Assembly (NCBI RefSeq): GCF_001406815.1
Contig: NZ_CVRR01000019.1
Coordinates: 124,001-188,000 of the forward strand
DNA length: 64,000 nt
Direction: 5' to 3'
From: Roseburia faecis
GTDB lineage: Bacteria > Bacillota > Clostridia > Lachnospirales > Lachnospiraceae
Shown: piece by piece, positions 54,738-63,671 of the stretch
Layout of the letters: each line of letters begins with the position of its first letter
Position numbering within the stretch: the first letter of the stretch is position 1
The notes under the pieces: generated by a model
The model's input: only the letters and a program-made list of their open reading frames with translations
The model's database searches: none
Told to the model about the DNA's origin: nothing
Made by a program: the position numbers and the translations under genes

Positions 54738-55466
54738 ATGAAATTACAACAATTATACAGTTATGTCCGTCAGGCAATCGATGATTACCAGATGATTGCA
54801 GATGGTGACCAGATTGCCGTCGGCATTTCCGGAGGAAAAGATTCTCTGACACTTTTATATGCATTATCCGGATTACGCAGATTTTACCCAAAGAAATTTG
54901 AATTGGCAGCTTTGACCGTTGATCTGGGATTTGATCATTATGATCTGTCCGAAATCCGGCAGCTTTGTAAAACGCTCGATGTCGAATATCATGTAATCAA
55001 AACCAAAATTGGCGAAATTGTTTTTGAAGAGCGAAAAGAAAGTTCTCCATGCGCGCTATGTGCAAAAATGCGAAAAGGCGCATTAAATGACTATGCGAGG
55101 CAAATTGGATGCAATAAAGTTGCCTATGCGCATCACATGGACGATATCATAGAAACCATGTTTTTATCAATGTTTTATGAAGGACAGTTTTATTCGTTTG
55201 CCCCTGTCACCCATTTAGACCGCAGCGGAATCACTGTCATCCGGCCACTGATGTATGTTCCGGAAGCAAATGTCATCGGATTTCTTCATAAATATCATCT
55301 TCCCCTTGTGAAAAATCCATGTCCGGCAGATGGGGAAACCAAACGTGAATATGTCAAACAACTTGTCCGGCAGATTAATTTAGAAAACCCCGGTGTCAAA
55401 AAACGCATTTTCCATGCAATATGCACCGGCAGAATAGAAGGGTGGAATATCAATGGAAAACAATGA
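54738..55466 (+). CDS. TtcA-family tRNA thiolation-like ATPase
   Basis: 242-residue N-type ATP pyrophosphatase. The PP-loop is VGISGGKDSLTLLYAL, followed by the CALC cysteine pair (SSPCALCAKMRKGAL) and a later conserved Cys in KNPCPADGETKREYVK. These match the TtcA/TilS-related group that modifies tRNA, with TtcA making 2-thiocytidine 32 using an iron-sulfur cluster held by three cysteines. The exact tRNA target in this organism is not known. It overlaps the recombinase gene by 14 bases. Confidence 0.88.
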   Translation: MKLQQLYSYVRQAIDDYQMIADGDQIAVGISGGKDSLTLLYALSGLRRFYPKKFELAALTVDLGFDHYDLSEIRQLCKTLDVEYHVIKTKIGEIVFEERKESSPCALCAKMRKGALNDYARQIGCNKVAYAHHMDDIIETMFLSMFYEGQFYSFAPVTHLDRSGITVIRPLMYVPEANVIGFLHKYHLPLVKNPCPADGETKREYVKQLVRQINLENPGVKKRIFHAICTGRIEGWNINGKQ

Positions 55467-56508
55467 AAAAGCATATTACGAAAAAGTAGATATTGATAAT
55501 GAATTAAAACTGCGAAAGCAGCTTGCTGCTCTTCCACCCTACTGCAAACAGTATTTTATAGCAATCGAATCCAAAACCCAGTCACGGACAAGACTTGCCT
55601 ATGCCTATGATCTTTCCTGTTTTTTCGATTATCTGCACGAAAACAACCCAATTTGCAAAAAAATGAGCATTACGGAGATTCCTCTGAGTATTCTGGAAAA
55701 TCTAAAACCCATGGATCTGGAAGAATATCTGTATAATTTAAAGGTATATGAAAAGGATGGTATGGCACATACCAACGAGGAACGGGGAATCAAGCGGAAA
55801 CTCTCCTCTCTCCGCTCCTTTTATAAATATCTGTACAAAAATGAGTTTATACAGTCGAATCCAGCATCCAAAGTAAGTACCCCGAAAATCCACGACAAAA
55901 ATATAATCAGGTTAGATGCGGATGAAGTTGCCAATCTGCTTGACGAGGTCGAATCTGGCGAAAATTTAACCAAAAAGCAGCAAATGTTCCATGACCGCAC
56001 AAAAGTACGTGATTTGGCTCTTCTGACGCTTATGCTGGGGACAGGAATCCGTGTCTCGGAATGTGTCGGTCTGGATCTGGATGATGTCGATTTAAAAAAC
56101 AACGGAATCAAGATCCACCGGAAAGGTGGCGCAGAAGTTGTTGTATACTTCGGAGAGGAAGTCAGAAATGCCCTGTGCGGATATATGGAAGAACGAAAAC
56201 TGATCACTCCGGTTTCCGGGGATGAAAACGCACTGTTTTTATCTATGCAGAAACGAAGAATCGGAGTCCGTGCAGTAGAAAATCTCGTAAAGAAATACGC
56301 AAAACTTGTCACAAACTTAAAGAATATTACCCCACATAAACTGCGAAGCACCTATGGCACCTCTCTTTACCGGGAAACAGGTGATATTTATCTGGTTGCA
56401 GATGTCCTTGGTCATAAAGATGTCAATACAACAAAAAAACATTATGCTGCCATTGAAGAGGACAGACGCCGCAGTGCCGCAAAATATGTTCATCTTCGTG
56501 AAGACTAA
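55453..56508 (+). CDS. xerS: Tyrosine recombinase, XerS-like
   Basis: 351-residue site-specific recombinase. An N-terminal SAM-like domain contains EIPLSILENLKPMDLEEYLYNL, very like the single-protein Xer recombinase XerS of streptococci. The catalytic domain has Arg in GTGIRVSECVGLD, Lys in HRKGGAE, HKLR in TPHKLRSTYGT, His in LGHKDVNTT and the nucleophile Tyr in KKHYAAI. It probably resolves chromosome dimers rather than moving an element, as no element ends or cargo are seen nearby. The ATG at 55453 has GAAGGGTGG upstream and overlaps the TtcA-like gene. Confidence 0.9.
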   Translation: MENNEKAYYEKVDIDNELKLRKQLAALPPYCKQYFIAIESKTQSRTRLAYAYDLSCFFDYLHENNPICKKMSITEIPLSILENLKPMDLEEYLYNLKVYEKDGMAHTNEERGIKRKLSSLRSFYKYLYKNEFIQSNPASKVSTPKIHDKNIIRLDADEVANLLDEVESGENLTKKQQMFHDRTKVRDLALLTLMLGTGIRVSECVGLDLDDVDLKNNGIKIHRKGGAEVVVYFGEEVRNALCGYMEERKLITPVSGDENALFLSMQKRRIGVRAVENLVKKYAKLVTNLKNITPHKLRSTYGTSLYRETGDIYLVADVLGHKDVNTTKKHYAAIEEDRRRSAAKYVHLRED

Positions 56509-56599
56509 ACGTAAAAATCTTTTTAAAAAGGTCAAAAAAGAGGTAAAAAATTTTTAGAAAAAATAAAATTCTATGAAAATATAAGGAGGACAAAAAGAA

Positions 56600-56977
56600 A
56601 TGGACTTATTATGGAAAGAACGAAAAAGAATCTGGTGCGGACTTCCGCTTACCTTCACTGTGTACAGTTATGACAACGAAAGATTCTATGTAAAAAGCGG
56701 TTTTTTAAATCAGCGGCAGGATGAGGTCCGTCTGTACCGCATTCAGGATCTGACCGTGACCAGATCACTGTCTCAGCGGATTTTCGGAATGGGAACCATT
56801 CTTGTAAATTCTTCCGACAAAACCCTTGGCGATTTTGAAATTAAAAATATCAAAAATGTCATGCATGTAAAAGAACAGCTCTCTGCGCTGGTTGAAATAC
56901 AGCGAGATCAAAAACGGGTATATACCAGAGAAAATATCTCCGGGAATTCCGAAGCCGATCATGATGATTATATGTAA
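56600..56977 (+). CDS. Bacterial PH-domain protein
   Basis: 125-residue soluble protein with a bacterial pleckstrin-homology (bPH2, DUF304-type) domain: WKERKRIWCGLPLTFTVYSYDNERFYVKSGFLNQRQDEVRLYRIQDLTVTRSLSQRIFGMGTILVNSSDKTLGDFEIKNIKN is the usual two-sheet pattern. Unlike the YdbS/YdbT relatives it has no transmembrane segments. AGGAGG lies 14 bases before the ATG. The 91 bases upstream are very AT-rich and could hold a promoter or a recombination site. Function unknown. Confidence 0.85.
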   Translation: MDLLWKERKRIWCGLPLTFTVYSYDNERFYVKSGFLNQRQDEVRLYRIQDLTVTRSLSQRIFGMGTILVNSSDKTLGDFEIKNIKNVMHVKEQLSALVEIQRDQKRVYTRENISGNSEADHDDYM

Positions 56978-56986
56978 TCAGAATGT

Positions 56987-57029
56987 AAAATTTCCTGTAT
57001 CCATTGAAAAAGGATACAGGAAATTTTTT
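56987..57029. terminator. Bidirectional terminator between convergent genes
   Basis: A perfect 16-bp stem (56987-57002 with 57012-57027) with a 9-base loop. It has T on the plus side (57024-57029) and a shorter T run on the minus side. It ends both the PH-domain gene and the minus-strand acyltransferase, whose stop codon touches the stem. Confidence 0.92.
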
Positions 57030-57753
57030 ACCTGTGTGCCTGCATTTCCTGTTGTATTTTTTCTTCAATCCGGATTTTTACCAGATCGGCAATCTCCTGC
57101 GTTTTCATTCCCTTATACTCTTCGTAACAGATCGGTTTTAAATAATGCACATATGTTGTGATCGGCCCGATATGAAAACTGTTAAACACCTTATACGAAT
57201 CAATCAGTGCAATAGGAACGATCGGTGCATGTGATTTTAAAGCGATCTTAAAACTTCCTGCTTTGAAATCGCATACCTTATTTTTATTGTTAAATCGGTA
57301 TCCGCCCTCTGGGAAAAGAATATACTTTTTTCCGGCAGCCACCTCTTTTGCCACCTGGTTGATAATGGTGATTCCCTGCCTCGGATTATCTTTTTCCAGG
57401 CGCTTGGCCTGCACAAGATCACAGAACTCCCGTACAAGTATCGTATGTGACTTGCGTTTGTCCATCACAAAAGAACATGGAGACTTATGGGTATACATAA
57501 TACCCAGCACATCATATTTGCCCTGATGGTTCGGATACATCATGTATCCTCCCTGCTTTGGCAGGTGTTCCGCACCGGTCTCCACAGTGTTAATTTTTCC
57601 CGTCTTGTTCATCAGATAAATGGCATGCTGCACGAGCGAATAACGCTGTTCTTCCGTATAGCGCTGCGGATGATCTGCTTCTGCCCGCATTCTAGGAATC
57701 ATATATGGTGCACGATGCAGATTCATAAATATAACATAAAATAATTTTAACAT
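57028..57753 (-). CDS. 1-acyl-glycerol-3-phosphate acyltransferase family protein (PlsC-like)
   Basis: 241-residue acyltransferase for phosphatidic acid synthesis or a related lipid. The catalytic HX4D motif is in PNHQGKYDVLG, and the substrate loop reads FPEGGYRFNN, where Gly replaces the usual Thr of FPEGT. PIVPIALIDSYKVFNSFHIGP is the later conserved block. Near the N-terminus is a short hydrophobic segment. ATG 57753 is preferred since AAGGGA lies 10 bases upstream; the frame runs 11 codons further to 57786, where no ribosome binding site is seen. Confidence 0.88.
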   Translation of the reverse strand: MLKLFYVIFMNLHRAPYMIPRMRAEADHPQRYTEEQRYSLVQHAIYLMNKTGKINTVETGAEHLPKQGGYMMYPNHQGKYDVLGIMYTHKSPCSFVMDKRKSHTILVREFCDLVQAKRLEKDNPRQGITIINQVAKEVAAGKKYILFPEGGYRFNNKNKVCDFKAGSFKIALKSHAPIVPIALIDSYKVFNSFHIGPITTYVHYLKPICYEEYKGMKTQEIADLVKIRIEEKIQQEMQAHR

Positions 57754-57786
57754 GGTACTTGTATCCCTTATTCGGTATTCAATCAT

Positions 57787-57964
57787 ATTTTAAAGGTTTG
57801 ATATATATATATATTCTAGCAAATAATACGGATTTTCTGGTTCTGCGTGTCTTGAAATGACACAAATTTTCACTGATTTTTAGAGATTTTGCTGTATTCT
57901 CTCAAAATTGCTAAATTATTCTATAATTTCAAAAAGGAACTTAAATTGCCTGGGAGACATATTC
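57787..57964. other. AT-rich intergenic gap
   Basis: Very AT-rich stretch with a TATATATATAT run near 57800-57812. It separates the orphan gene's 3' end from the acyltransferase start and should hold the promoter of the latter, but I see no convincing hexamer pair. No gene is visible. Confidence 0.5.
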
Positions 57965-58978
57965 TCAATCTAATTTCATTGATTGTGGTGAATCTAAAGT
58001 GTCAAGCTCCTTAAAATAATTGGCATCTTCATTGGTAGCATACATAGCTGACTTTATACGATATAAAATGTCATCAATAGACTTAATATCTGAAACCATA
58101 TATTTCTCATTCAAAAGCTCAATTAACTCTTTCTTTTGATTTTCTGTTAATTTTAATGACTGCGCAAATGTTACTAGAGCAAAGTCGGCTGTTTGCTTAC
58201 TAATGCTATCCTGCTGAATGGCAATTGAATCAATCAGCAATGAAAGCGATGAGAAAGTATCTCTACCATAACTTGTAAAACTTATCTGCTGTAGCATAGA
58301 GAAAACTTCTACCTGATCAAAGTCAAGTTTCAAATTGCTGGTATAAAGATCCCGAATATACTGGTTACAATAATCAAGAAACTGACGATCAATATCTCCT
58401 TCGCGCACAATAAAAACATCTTTACATTTAAAGCCAATAACATCTATAGGCAAGGTTTTCATTCCACGCTGAACAAACAGCTTTACGGATACATTGCCAT
58501 TCTCCCTGTTTATACTACCATAACTGTCTGCAATTACGGGAACCAAGCGATCTTTAGTATTTTTAATAAGACTATTTGTTTTAGCAACTCCCCTAATATT
58601 ATCTTCATGAAACGATATGATCATTTCATCACCAAAAGAATTATCAGCCTTAATATATACAGATATACGATACATATTATCAACTACACAAATAAAGGAT
58701 GCTTGCTTTTCTTGATCTTTTCGTCTTTCTATCATGTATGGTTGCAAATTGGACAAATATTCCTTAATATACTCAAGTGGAGATAACCCGCAATACTTGA
58801 TATATTTAAACAGATGTAAATTTAAATTATTTCGATGCATTGTTTCATCTAGTTGCAAGCGATCAAGTTTTGCTAGTTTACGTAATTTCTTGCAGACCCC
58901 GACATAAGTAAGATCTACACCAATTTTTCTTGCTTCCTCCGCAGAGATTTCCCTCATTCCAAGTTCGTTTATTATCAT
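57965..58978 (-). CDS. Orphan protein of unknown function, AT-rich gene
   Basis: 337-residue soluble protein with a good AGGAGA ribosome binding site. I recognise no family. Visible parts: an N-terminal alpha-helical region (about 1-80) with a helix-turn-helix-like order (SAEEARKIGVDLTYVGVCKKLRKLAKLDR), a middle beta-rich part (about 90-190), and a helical C-terminus (about 215-330) with QTADFALVTFAQSLKLTENQKKELIELLNEKY. The base composition and codon use (many ATA, TTA and AAT codons) are AT-richer than those of lexA and the acyltransferase on either side, and no equivalent lies in the usual lexA neighbourhood. It is probably an acquired accessory gene. No partner gene is adjacent. Confidence 0.8.
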   Translation of the reverse strand: MIINELGMREISAEEARKIGVDLTYVGVCKKLRKLAKLDRLQLDETMHRNNLNLHLFKYIKYCGLSPLEYIKEYLSNLQPYMIERRKDQEKQASFICVVDNMYRISVYIKADNSFGDEMIISFHEDNIRGVAKTNSLIKNTKDRLVPVIADSYGSINRENGNVSVKLFVQRGMKTLPIDVIGFKCKDVFIVREGDIDRQFLDYCNQYIRDLYTSNLKLDFDQVEVFSMLQQISFTSYGRDTFSSLSLLIDSIAIQQDSISKQTADFALVTFAQSLKLTENQKKELIELLNEKYMVSDIKSIDDILYRIKSAMYATNEDANYFKELDTLDSPQSMKLD

Positions 58979-59021
58979 TGTCTTCTCCTAATCAAATCAT
59001 CCCTACAGTATTATGCTACAG

Positions 59022-59059
59022 AAAAAGTTACTTTTCTTCTCAATCACAAAAGCAACTTT
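59022..59059 (-). terminator. Probable terminator of lexA
   Basis: On the minus strand a 12-bp A/T-rich stem with one G-U pair (59048-59059 with 59024-59035) and a 12-base loop is followed by TTTTT (59022-59026). It lies about 80 bases after the lexA stop and before the orphan gene, so the two are separate units. Confidence 0.6.
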
Positions 59060-59136
59060 AACAACCAGTGATAGCATGGTTTAAAATTTTTTTCATGATT
59101 TTTCCGGTTTTTTCATTCTGACTTGCACGCTTATTT

Positions 59137-59754
59137 TTACCGGAATAACCGGAAAACCCCAAACACTTTTCCGAGAATCTTACAGTCCGGAACTATGATC
59201 GGATCCATCGCATCATTTTCCGGTTGCAGCCGGATATGCCCGTCTTCTTTGTAAAAAGTCTTGACCGTTGCGGAATCATCGACTAAAGCAACAACCATTT
59301 CTCCATTCTGTGCAGTACTGCAGCGCTCCACAATGATATTGTCCCCGTCAAAAATACCTGCATTGATCATGCTCTCGCCCTTTACCTTCAGCATAAAGGA
59401 CTCTGCATTTGGCATATACTCTGCAGGAATCGGGAAATAGGCATCAATATTCTCAACGGCAAGCATCGGCTGACCGGCGGCTACCTGCCCGATCATAGGG
59501 ACATTCACCACTTCACGCCGTGTCAGATTGAAGTTATCATCCACGATTTCGATTGCACGCGGCTTTGTCGGATCACGACGGATATATCCGTTTTTCTCAA
59601 GTGTCTCCAGGTGGGAATGGACGGATGATGTGGACTTTAAATGGACCGCTTCACAAATGTCACGGACTGTTGGCGGATATCCTTTGTTTAAGATTTCTTT
59701 TTTTATATATTCCAGAATTTCTCTCTGTTTATCTGAGATTTTTCCATATGCCAT
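59137..59754 (-). CDS. lexA: SOS repressor LexA
   Basis: 205-residue self-cleaving repressor. The winged helix (about 1-65) has TVRDICEAVHLKSTSSVHSHLETLEKNGYIRRD. The cleavage site is the Ala-Gly of QVAAGQPMLAVEN, the catalytic Ser is in KGESMINAGIFDGD, and the Lys is in DDSATVKTFYKE. GGAGG precedes the ATG at 59754. The shared upstream region carries three LexA boxes, so it is autoregulated and controls the divergent YneA-like gene. Confidence 0.97.
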   Translation of the reverse strand: MAYGKISDKQREILEYIKKEILNKGYPPTVRDICEAVHLKSTSSVHSHLETLEKNGYIRRDPTKPRAIEIVDDNFNLTRREVVNVPMIGQVAAGQPMLAVENIDAYFPIPAEYMPNAESFMLKVKGESMINAGIFDGDNIIVERCSTAQNGEMVVALVDDSATVKTFYKEDGHIRLQPENDAMDPIIVPDCKILGKVFGVFRLFR

Positions 59755-59790
59755 AATGCGTTACCTCCGGGCGTATTTCTTTATGATCTT

Positions 59791-59819
59791 AGTTTATCAT
59801 ACTACAACATAGAACGCAA
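59791..59819 (-). promoter_or_regulatory. Promoter of lexA
   Basis: On the minus strand TTGCGT (plus 59814-59819) and TAAACT (plus 59791-59796) have a 17-base spacer; the -10 is preceded by TGA as in extended -10 promoters. A LexA box lies 10 bases upstream. Confidence 0.55.
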
Positions 59820-59829
59820 ACGTATATTC

Positions 59830-59843
59830 CGAAAATTTGTTCG
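59830..59843. promoter_or_regulatory. LexA box 1
   Basis: CGAAAATTTGTTCG is close to the Firmicute LexA operator CGAAC-N4-GTTCG, with one mismatch (A for C at position 5). It lies between the two divergent promoters. Confidence 0.6.
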
Positions 59844-59852
59844 TATTTTCTA

Positions 59853-59881
59853 TTGACAAACACATGTTCGCGTATTATATT
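59853..59881 (+). promoter_or_regulatory. SigA-type promoter of the YneA-like gene
   Basis: A perfect TTGACA at 59853-59858 and TATATT at 59876-59881 with a 17-base spacer. LexA box 2 lies inside the spacer and touches the -35. Confidence 0.82.
59857..59870. promoter_or_regulatory. LexA box 2
   Basis: CAAACACATGTTCG fits CRAACRNRYGTTYG at every position. It overlaps the -35 and spacer of the YneA-like promoter, so bound LexA would exclude RNA polymerase. Confidence 0.85.
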
Positions 59882-59890
59882 TATCTCATA

Positions 59891-59904
59891 CAAACAAATG
59901 TTCG
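59891..59904. promoter_or_regulatory. LexA box 3
   Basis: CAAACAAATGTTCG also fits CRAACRNRYGTTYG at every position. It is 34 bases from box 2, just downstream of the predicted start of transcription of the YneA-like gene. Confidence 0.82.
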
Positions 59905-59932
59905 GTTTCGGATAAAACAGGAGGAATTTATT

Positions 59933-60313
59933 ATGAAAAGGGTATATAATGAAAAAATCTCACCTCGTGCAAATGAAAGCCTCACCCGAAGAGAACATAC
60001 CGTTCAGACCCAGAAACGTGTGATTGTTCTGGTCTGTGTTCTTGTCATCTTCGCCGTTATTCTGATTGGAAACAGTATTATTACATTTGCCGGTTCCAGA
60101 GCCGAACAGCCGGTTCATAAATATTACACAAGTGTCCAATTACAAAAGGGAGATTCTTTGTGGTCTCTTGCCGATCAATATGCTGCCTCTGACCGTACCT
60201 CCCGTGCGCAGTTTATCGATGAGGTGTGCGAACTGAACGGAATCTCGGAAGATAATACACTGCACAGCGGCGAGTATCTCGTAGTTTCCTATTACTCTCC
60301 GGAAATTCGGTAG
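59933..60313 (+). CDS. yneA: YneA-like SOS cell-division inhibitor (LysM protein)
   Basis: 126 residues. A cytoplasmic N-terminus (about 30 residues) is followed by one transmembrane helix (RVIVLVCVLVIFAVILIGNSI, about 31-50). The outside part carries a LysM domain (YTSVQLQKGDSLWSLADQYA...VCELNGISEDNTLHSGEYLVV). This layout, and the position divergent from lexA, match Bacillus YneA, which delays division during DNA damage. The gene is under a strong promoter with two good LexA boxes. The ATG at 59933 is set by AGGAGG 8 bases upstream. The rest of the Bacillus yneAB-ynzC set is not present. Confidence 0.88.
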   Translation: MKRVYNEKISPRANESLTRREHTVQTQKRVIVLVCVLVIFAVILIGNSIITFAGSRAEQPVHKYYTSVQLQKGDSLWSLADQYAASDRTSRAQFIDEVCELNGISEDNTLHSGEYLVVSYYSPEIR

Positions 60314-60363
60314 CTACTTATCTGTTCTATTAATATTTATAACCTGCTATATTATTTTGTCAC

Positions 60364-60419
60364 AAAAAAAGAGAATAACCTTCTTCCCTTTCATATCCGT
60401 AGGAAAGAAGTTATTCTCT
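60364..60419 (-). terminator. Terminator of the obg-yhbY-nadD-yqeK-rsfS gene set
   Basis: A long stem (60370-60387 with 60402-60419, two single-base bulges) is followed on the minus strand by a run of seven T (plus 60364-60370). It also lies at the end of the convergent YneA-like gene, where the plus side has only a weak T run. Confidence 0.85.
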
Positions 60420-60483
60420 CACTTTTCATTTATAATCACTCTTTATAATCAATCATGTCTGTTACACAAAATACCTGTTGGAA

Positions 60484-60822
60484 TTACATCTCAATGATCT
60501 TTCCATCTCTCCAGATGCGTTCGAGATCATAGAACAGACGGTCTTCTTTGGAAAACAGATGCACAATGATATCCTCATAGTCCATCAGAATCCATGTCGA
60601 CTTATTATTTCCTTCAATCTGCTTTGCATGCAGCCCTGCTTTGTATAATGCTTCATCTACAGCATCCTGCATTGCAGTCAGCTGATTCTGGTTGTTTCCG
60701 TTTGCAATAATAAAATAATCGGCGATAGAGGAAACTCCTGTAATATCAATAACGGTTACATCCTCTGCCTTTTTATCTCTGAGCGCTTCTACGGCGGTCT
60801 TTACGATTTCTAATGTTTCCAT
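60484..60822 (-). CDS. rsfS: Ribosomal silencing factor RsfS
   Basis: 112-residue RsfS (YbeB, Bacillus YqeL). It binds ribosomal protein L14 and blocks subunit joining when nutrients are low. ALRDKKAEDVTVIDITGVSSIADYFIIANGNNQNQLTAMQDAV and STWILMDYEDIIVHLFSKEDRLFYDLERIW are conserved. It overlaps yqeK by 13 bases, and the set is in the order yhbY-nadD-yqeK-rsfS as in Bacillus. Confidence 0.96.
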   Translation of the reverse strand: METLEIVKTAVEALRDKKAEDVTVIDITGVSSIADYFIIANGNNQNQLTAMQDAVDEALYKAGLHAKQIEGNNKSTWILMDYEDIIVHLFSKEDRLFYDLERIWRDGKIIEM

Positions 60823-61397
60823 GGCTGATCCTTTCCATACGGTTCATAAAATTGATAGGTTAACTGGGTCGTTGGGTCTACACTGCCTTTTCTCCCGCTT
60901 AAATAATGCAGCGTATCATATAAGATTTCTGCCATACACTGATTCAGATCCGAAAAGGCAATCTGTCTTATGATCGAAAGATGGGGAGCTTCACATCTTA
61001 AAGGTTCAATATAATCGGCAATGTAGATAATCTTATCCAATGTATTCATATCCGGCTCTCCGGTTGTATGCACCTTGATGGCATGAAGGATCTGCGGGTC
61101 CTTTACTCCATATGCTTCCTCTGCCAAAACCATACCTGCTTTTGCATGGAGAAGTCCTGGATTTTCACGCTCTACTTTAGAAACCAGGATATCGTTTTTT
61201 TCACAGAGAGAAATCTTTTTCTCTGTCGGGAGGCATTTGGCGCAATCATGCAGAAGTCCTGCGATCATCGCCTTCTCATAATCATATCCATATGCCATGG
61301 CAAGGCTTCCTGCCGTATACATAACCCCAAGCGTATGCTCATAGCGGTTTTTATCCAGTTCTTTTTTCAATCTCTTTTGTATTTCTTCTCGTTCCAT
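60810..61397 (-). CDS. yqeK: YqeK-family HD hydrolase (diadenosine tetraphosphatase)
   Basis: 195-residue HD-domain protein. HTLGVMYTAGSLA gives the first metal His, GLLHDCAKCLP the HD pair, and HAKAGMVLAEEAYGV and HTTGEPDMNTLDKIIYIADYIEP the further ligands. YqeK proteins symmetrically cleave Ap4A to ADP. Unlike the HD-family protein at 23239-24423 all metal residues are intact. The GTGGAG upstream of the ATG at 61397 gives the start. Confidence 0.94.
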   Translation of the reverse strand: MEREEIQKRLKKELDKNRYEHTLGVMYTAGSLAMAYGYDYEKAMIAGLLHDCAKCLPTEKKISLCEKNDILVSKVERENPGLLHAKAGMVLAEEAYGVKDPQILHAIKVHTTGEPDMNTLDKIIYIADYIEPLRCEAPHLSIIRQIAFSDLNQCMAEILYDTLHYLSGRKGSVDPTTQLTYQFYEPYGKDQPWKH

Positions 61398-61415
61398 ACA
61401 TTTTGCTCCACTTCT

Positions 61416-62018
61416 TTACGATTGATACAGATGATGCCTGCGAATATACGCAGATACTTCTTCCGGAAACGCATGTTCCGGATGTTCTCCTCTCATCAGT
61501 GCCTGGCGGATCTTTGTGGAAGACATCAAAAAACGTTCACAGGGAACGATCCGGATATCACAGGGAAATTGTTCCTGCAACAAACGGATCTTCTTCTCCA
61601 GTGCAGCGATGGTAAAAAGATCCCTCGGGATCACCAGAATGGTAGCCAGTTTGGCAATTCGTTCCGGTTGTTTCCATTGTTCAAAATAGTCCAGAGAATC
61701 TCCACCCATAATAAAGAAGAAACGATGCATCGGAAACTGTTCCGACAATTTCTCCATGGTGCGGTATGTGTAGCTTCTCTCGGCACTGTCAAGCTCCAAC
61801 CGGCTGACCGTCATCCAGGGATACGGCTGTGCGGCCAGTTTACACATTTGAAACCGGTCTTTGGCATCGGTCATCCCATGCTCATCCTTATTTGGAGAGT
61901 GTCCGGCGGGAATAAGCCATACCTGATCCAGTGCATAAGATTCGTATGCACATTTTGCCATATGAAGATGTCCGTTATGAATTGGATCAAAAGACCCTCC
62001 TAATATTCCGATATTCAT
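61416..62018 (-). CDS. nadD: Nicotinate-nucleotide adenylyltransferase
   Basis: 200-residue enzyme of NAD synthesis (EC 2.7.7.18) that joins nicotinate mononucleotide and ATP. The nucleotidyl-transferase motif GILGGSFDPIHNGHL is at the N-terminus and the C-terminal SSTKIRQAL is the second ATP-binding motif. The start ATG at 62018 begins the conserved N-terminus; the ribosome binding site is weak (GGAATAAG). The gene lies 18 bases before yqeK. Confidence 0.96.
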   Translation of the reverse strand: MNIGILGGSFDPIHNGHLHMAKCAYESYALDQVWLIPAGHSPNKDEHGMTDAKDRFQMCKLAAQPYPWMTVSRLELDSAERSYTYRTMEKLSEQFPMHRFFFIMGGDSLDYFEQWKQPERIAKLATILVIPRDLFTIAALEKKIRLLQEQFPCDIRIVPCERFLMSSTKIRQALMRGEHPEHAFPEEVSAYIRRHHLYQS

Positions 62019-62023
62019 GTGTC

Positions 62024-62314
62024 TTATTCCGGAAGTTTAATCTTTGGATTCTTCTTTGCCTTGCGGTAAAAGATCATTTTCTTTCCGATTACTTTTACGA
62101 CATTGGAATGTGTACGCTCTGCAATGACAGAAGCGATCTCCTTCGGATCATCAATACAGTTTTTCAATACAGAGACTTTAATCAGTTCTCTCTTTTCCAA
62201 TGCGGCATCAAGTGCTTCAATGATCTCCGGTGTCAGAGATGCTTTTCCAATCTGAAAGATCGGATCTATATTGTTGGCAAGGCTTCCCAGATAGGCGCGC
62301 TGTCTGCTGTTCAT
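62024..62314 (-). CDS. yhbY: YhbY-family CRM-domain RNA-binding protein
   Basis: 96-residue CRM-domain protein that associates with the large ribosomal subunit precursor. RAYLGSLANNIDPIFQIGKASLTPEIIEALDAALEKRELIKVSVLKNC is the family pattern with the GKxG-like loop. GGAGG precedes the start. It is 14 bases after obgE and 5 bases before nadD on the minus strand. Confidence 0.95.
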   Translation of the reverse strand: MNSRQRAYLGSLANNIDPIFQIGKASLTPEIIEALDAALEKRELIKVSVLKNCIDDPKEIASVIAERTHSNVVKVIGKKMIFYRKAKKNPKIKLPE

Positions 62315-62328
62315 AGCGTTTCCTCCTG

Positions 62329-63666
<1,338 letters not shown>

Positions 63667-63671
63667 GTAAA

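Noticed and set aside
55453-56508. Integrase of a mobile element
   Set aside because: No attachment-site repeats, tRNA target, excisionase or cargo genes nearby; sequence resembles the housekeeping XerS group.
59101-59150. Terminator formed by TTTTCCGGTT / AACCGGAAAA at the end of lexA
   Set aside because: A 10-bp pairing exists but no T run follows; the hairpin at 59022-59059 with TTTTT is a better terminator.
59811-59825. Fourth LexA box (GAACGCAAACGT)
   Set aside because: Only one half-site fits; the other half does not match GTTY.
61068-62003. 311-codon plus-strand frame opposite yqeK and nadD
   Set aside because: Both minus-strand genes carry complete catalytic motifs; the plus frame is rich in Phe, Cys and His as typical for an antisense shadow.
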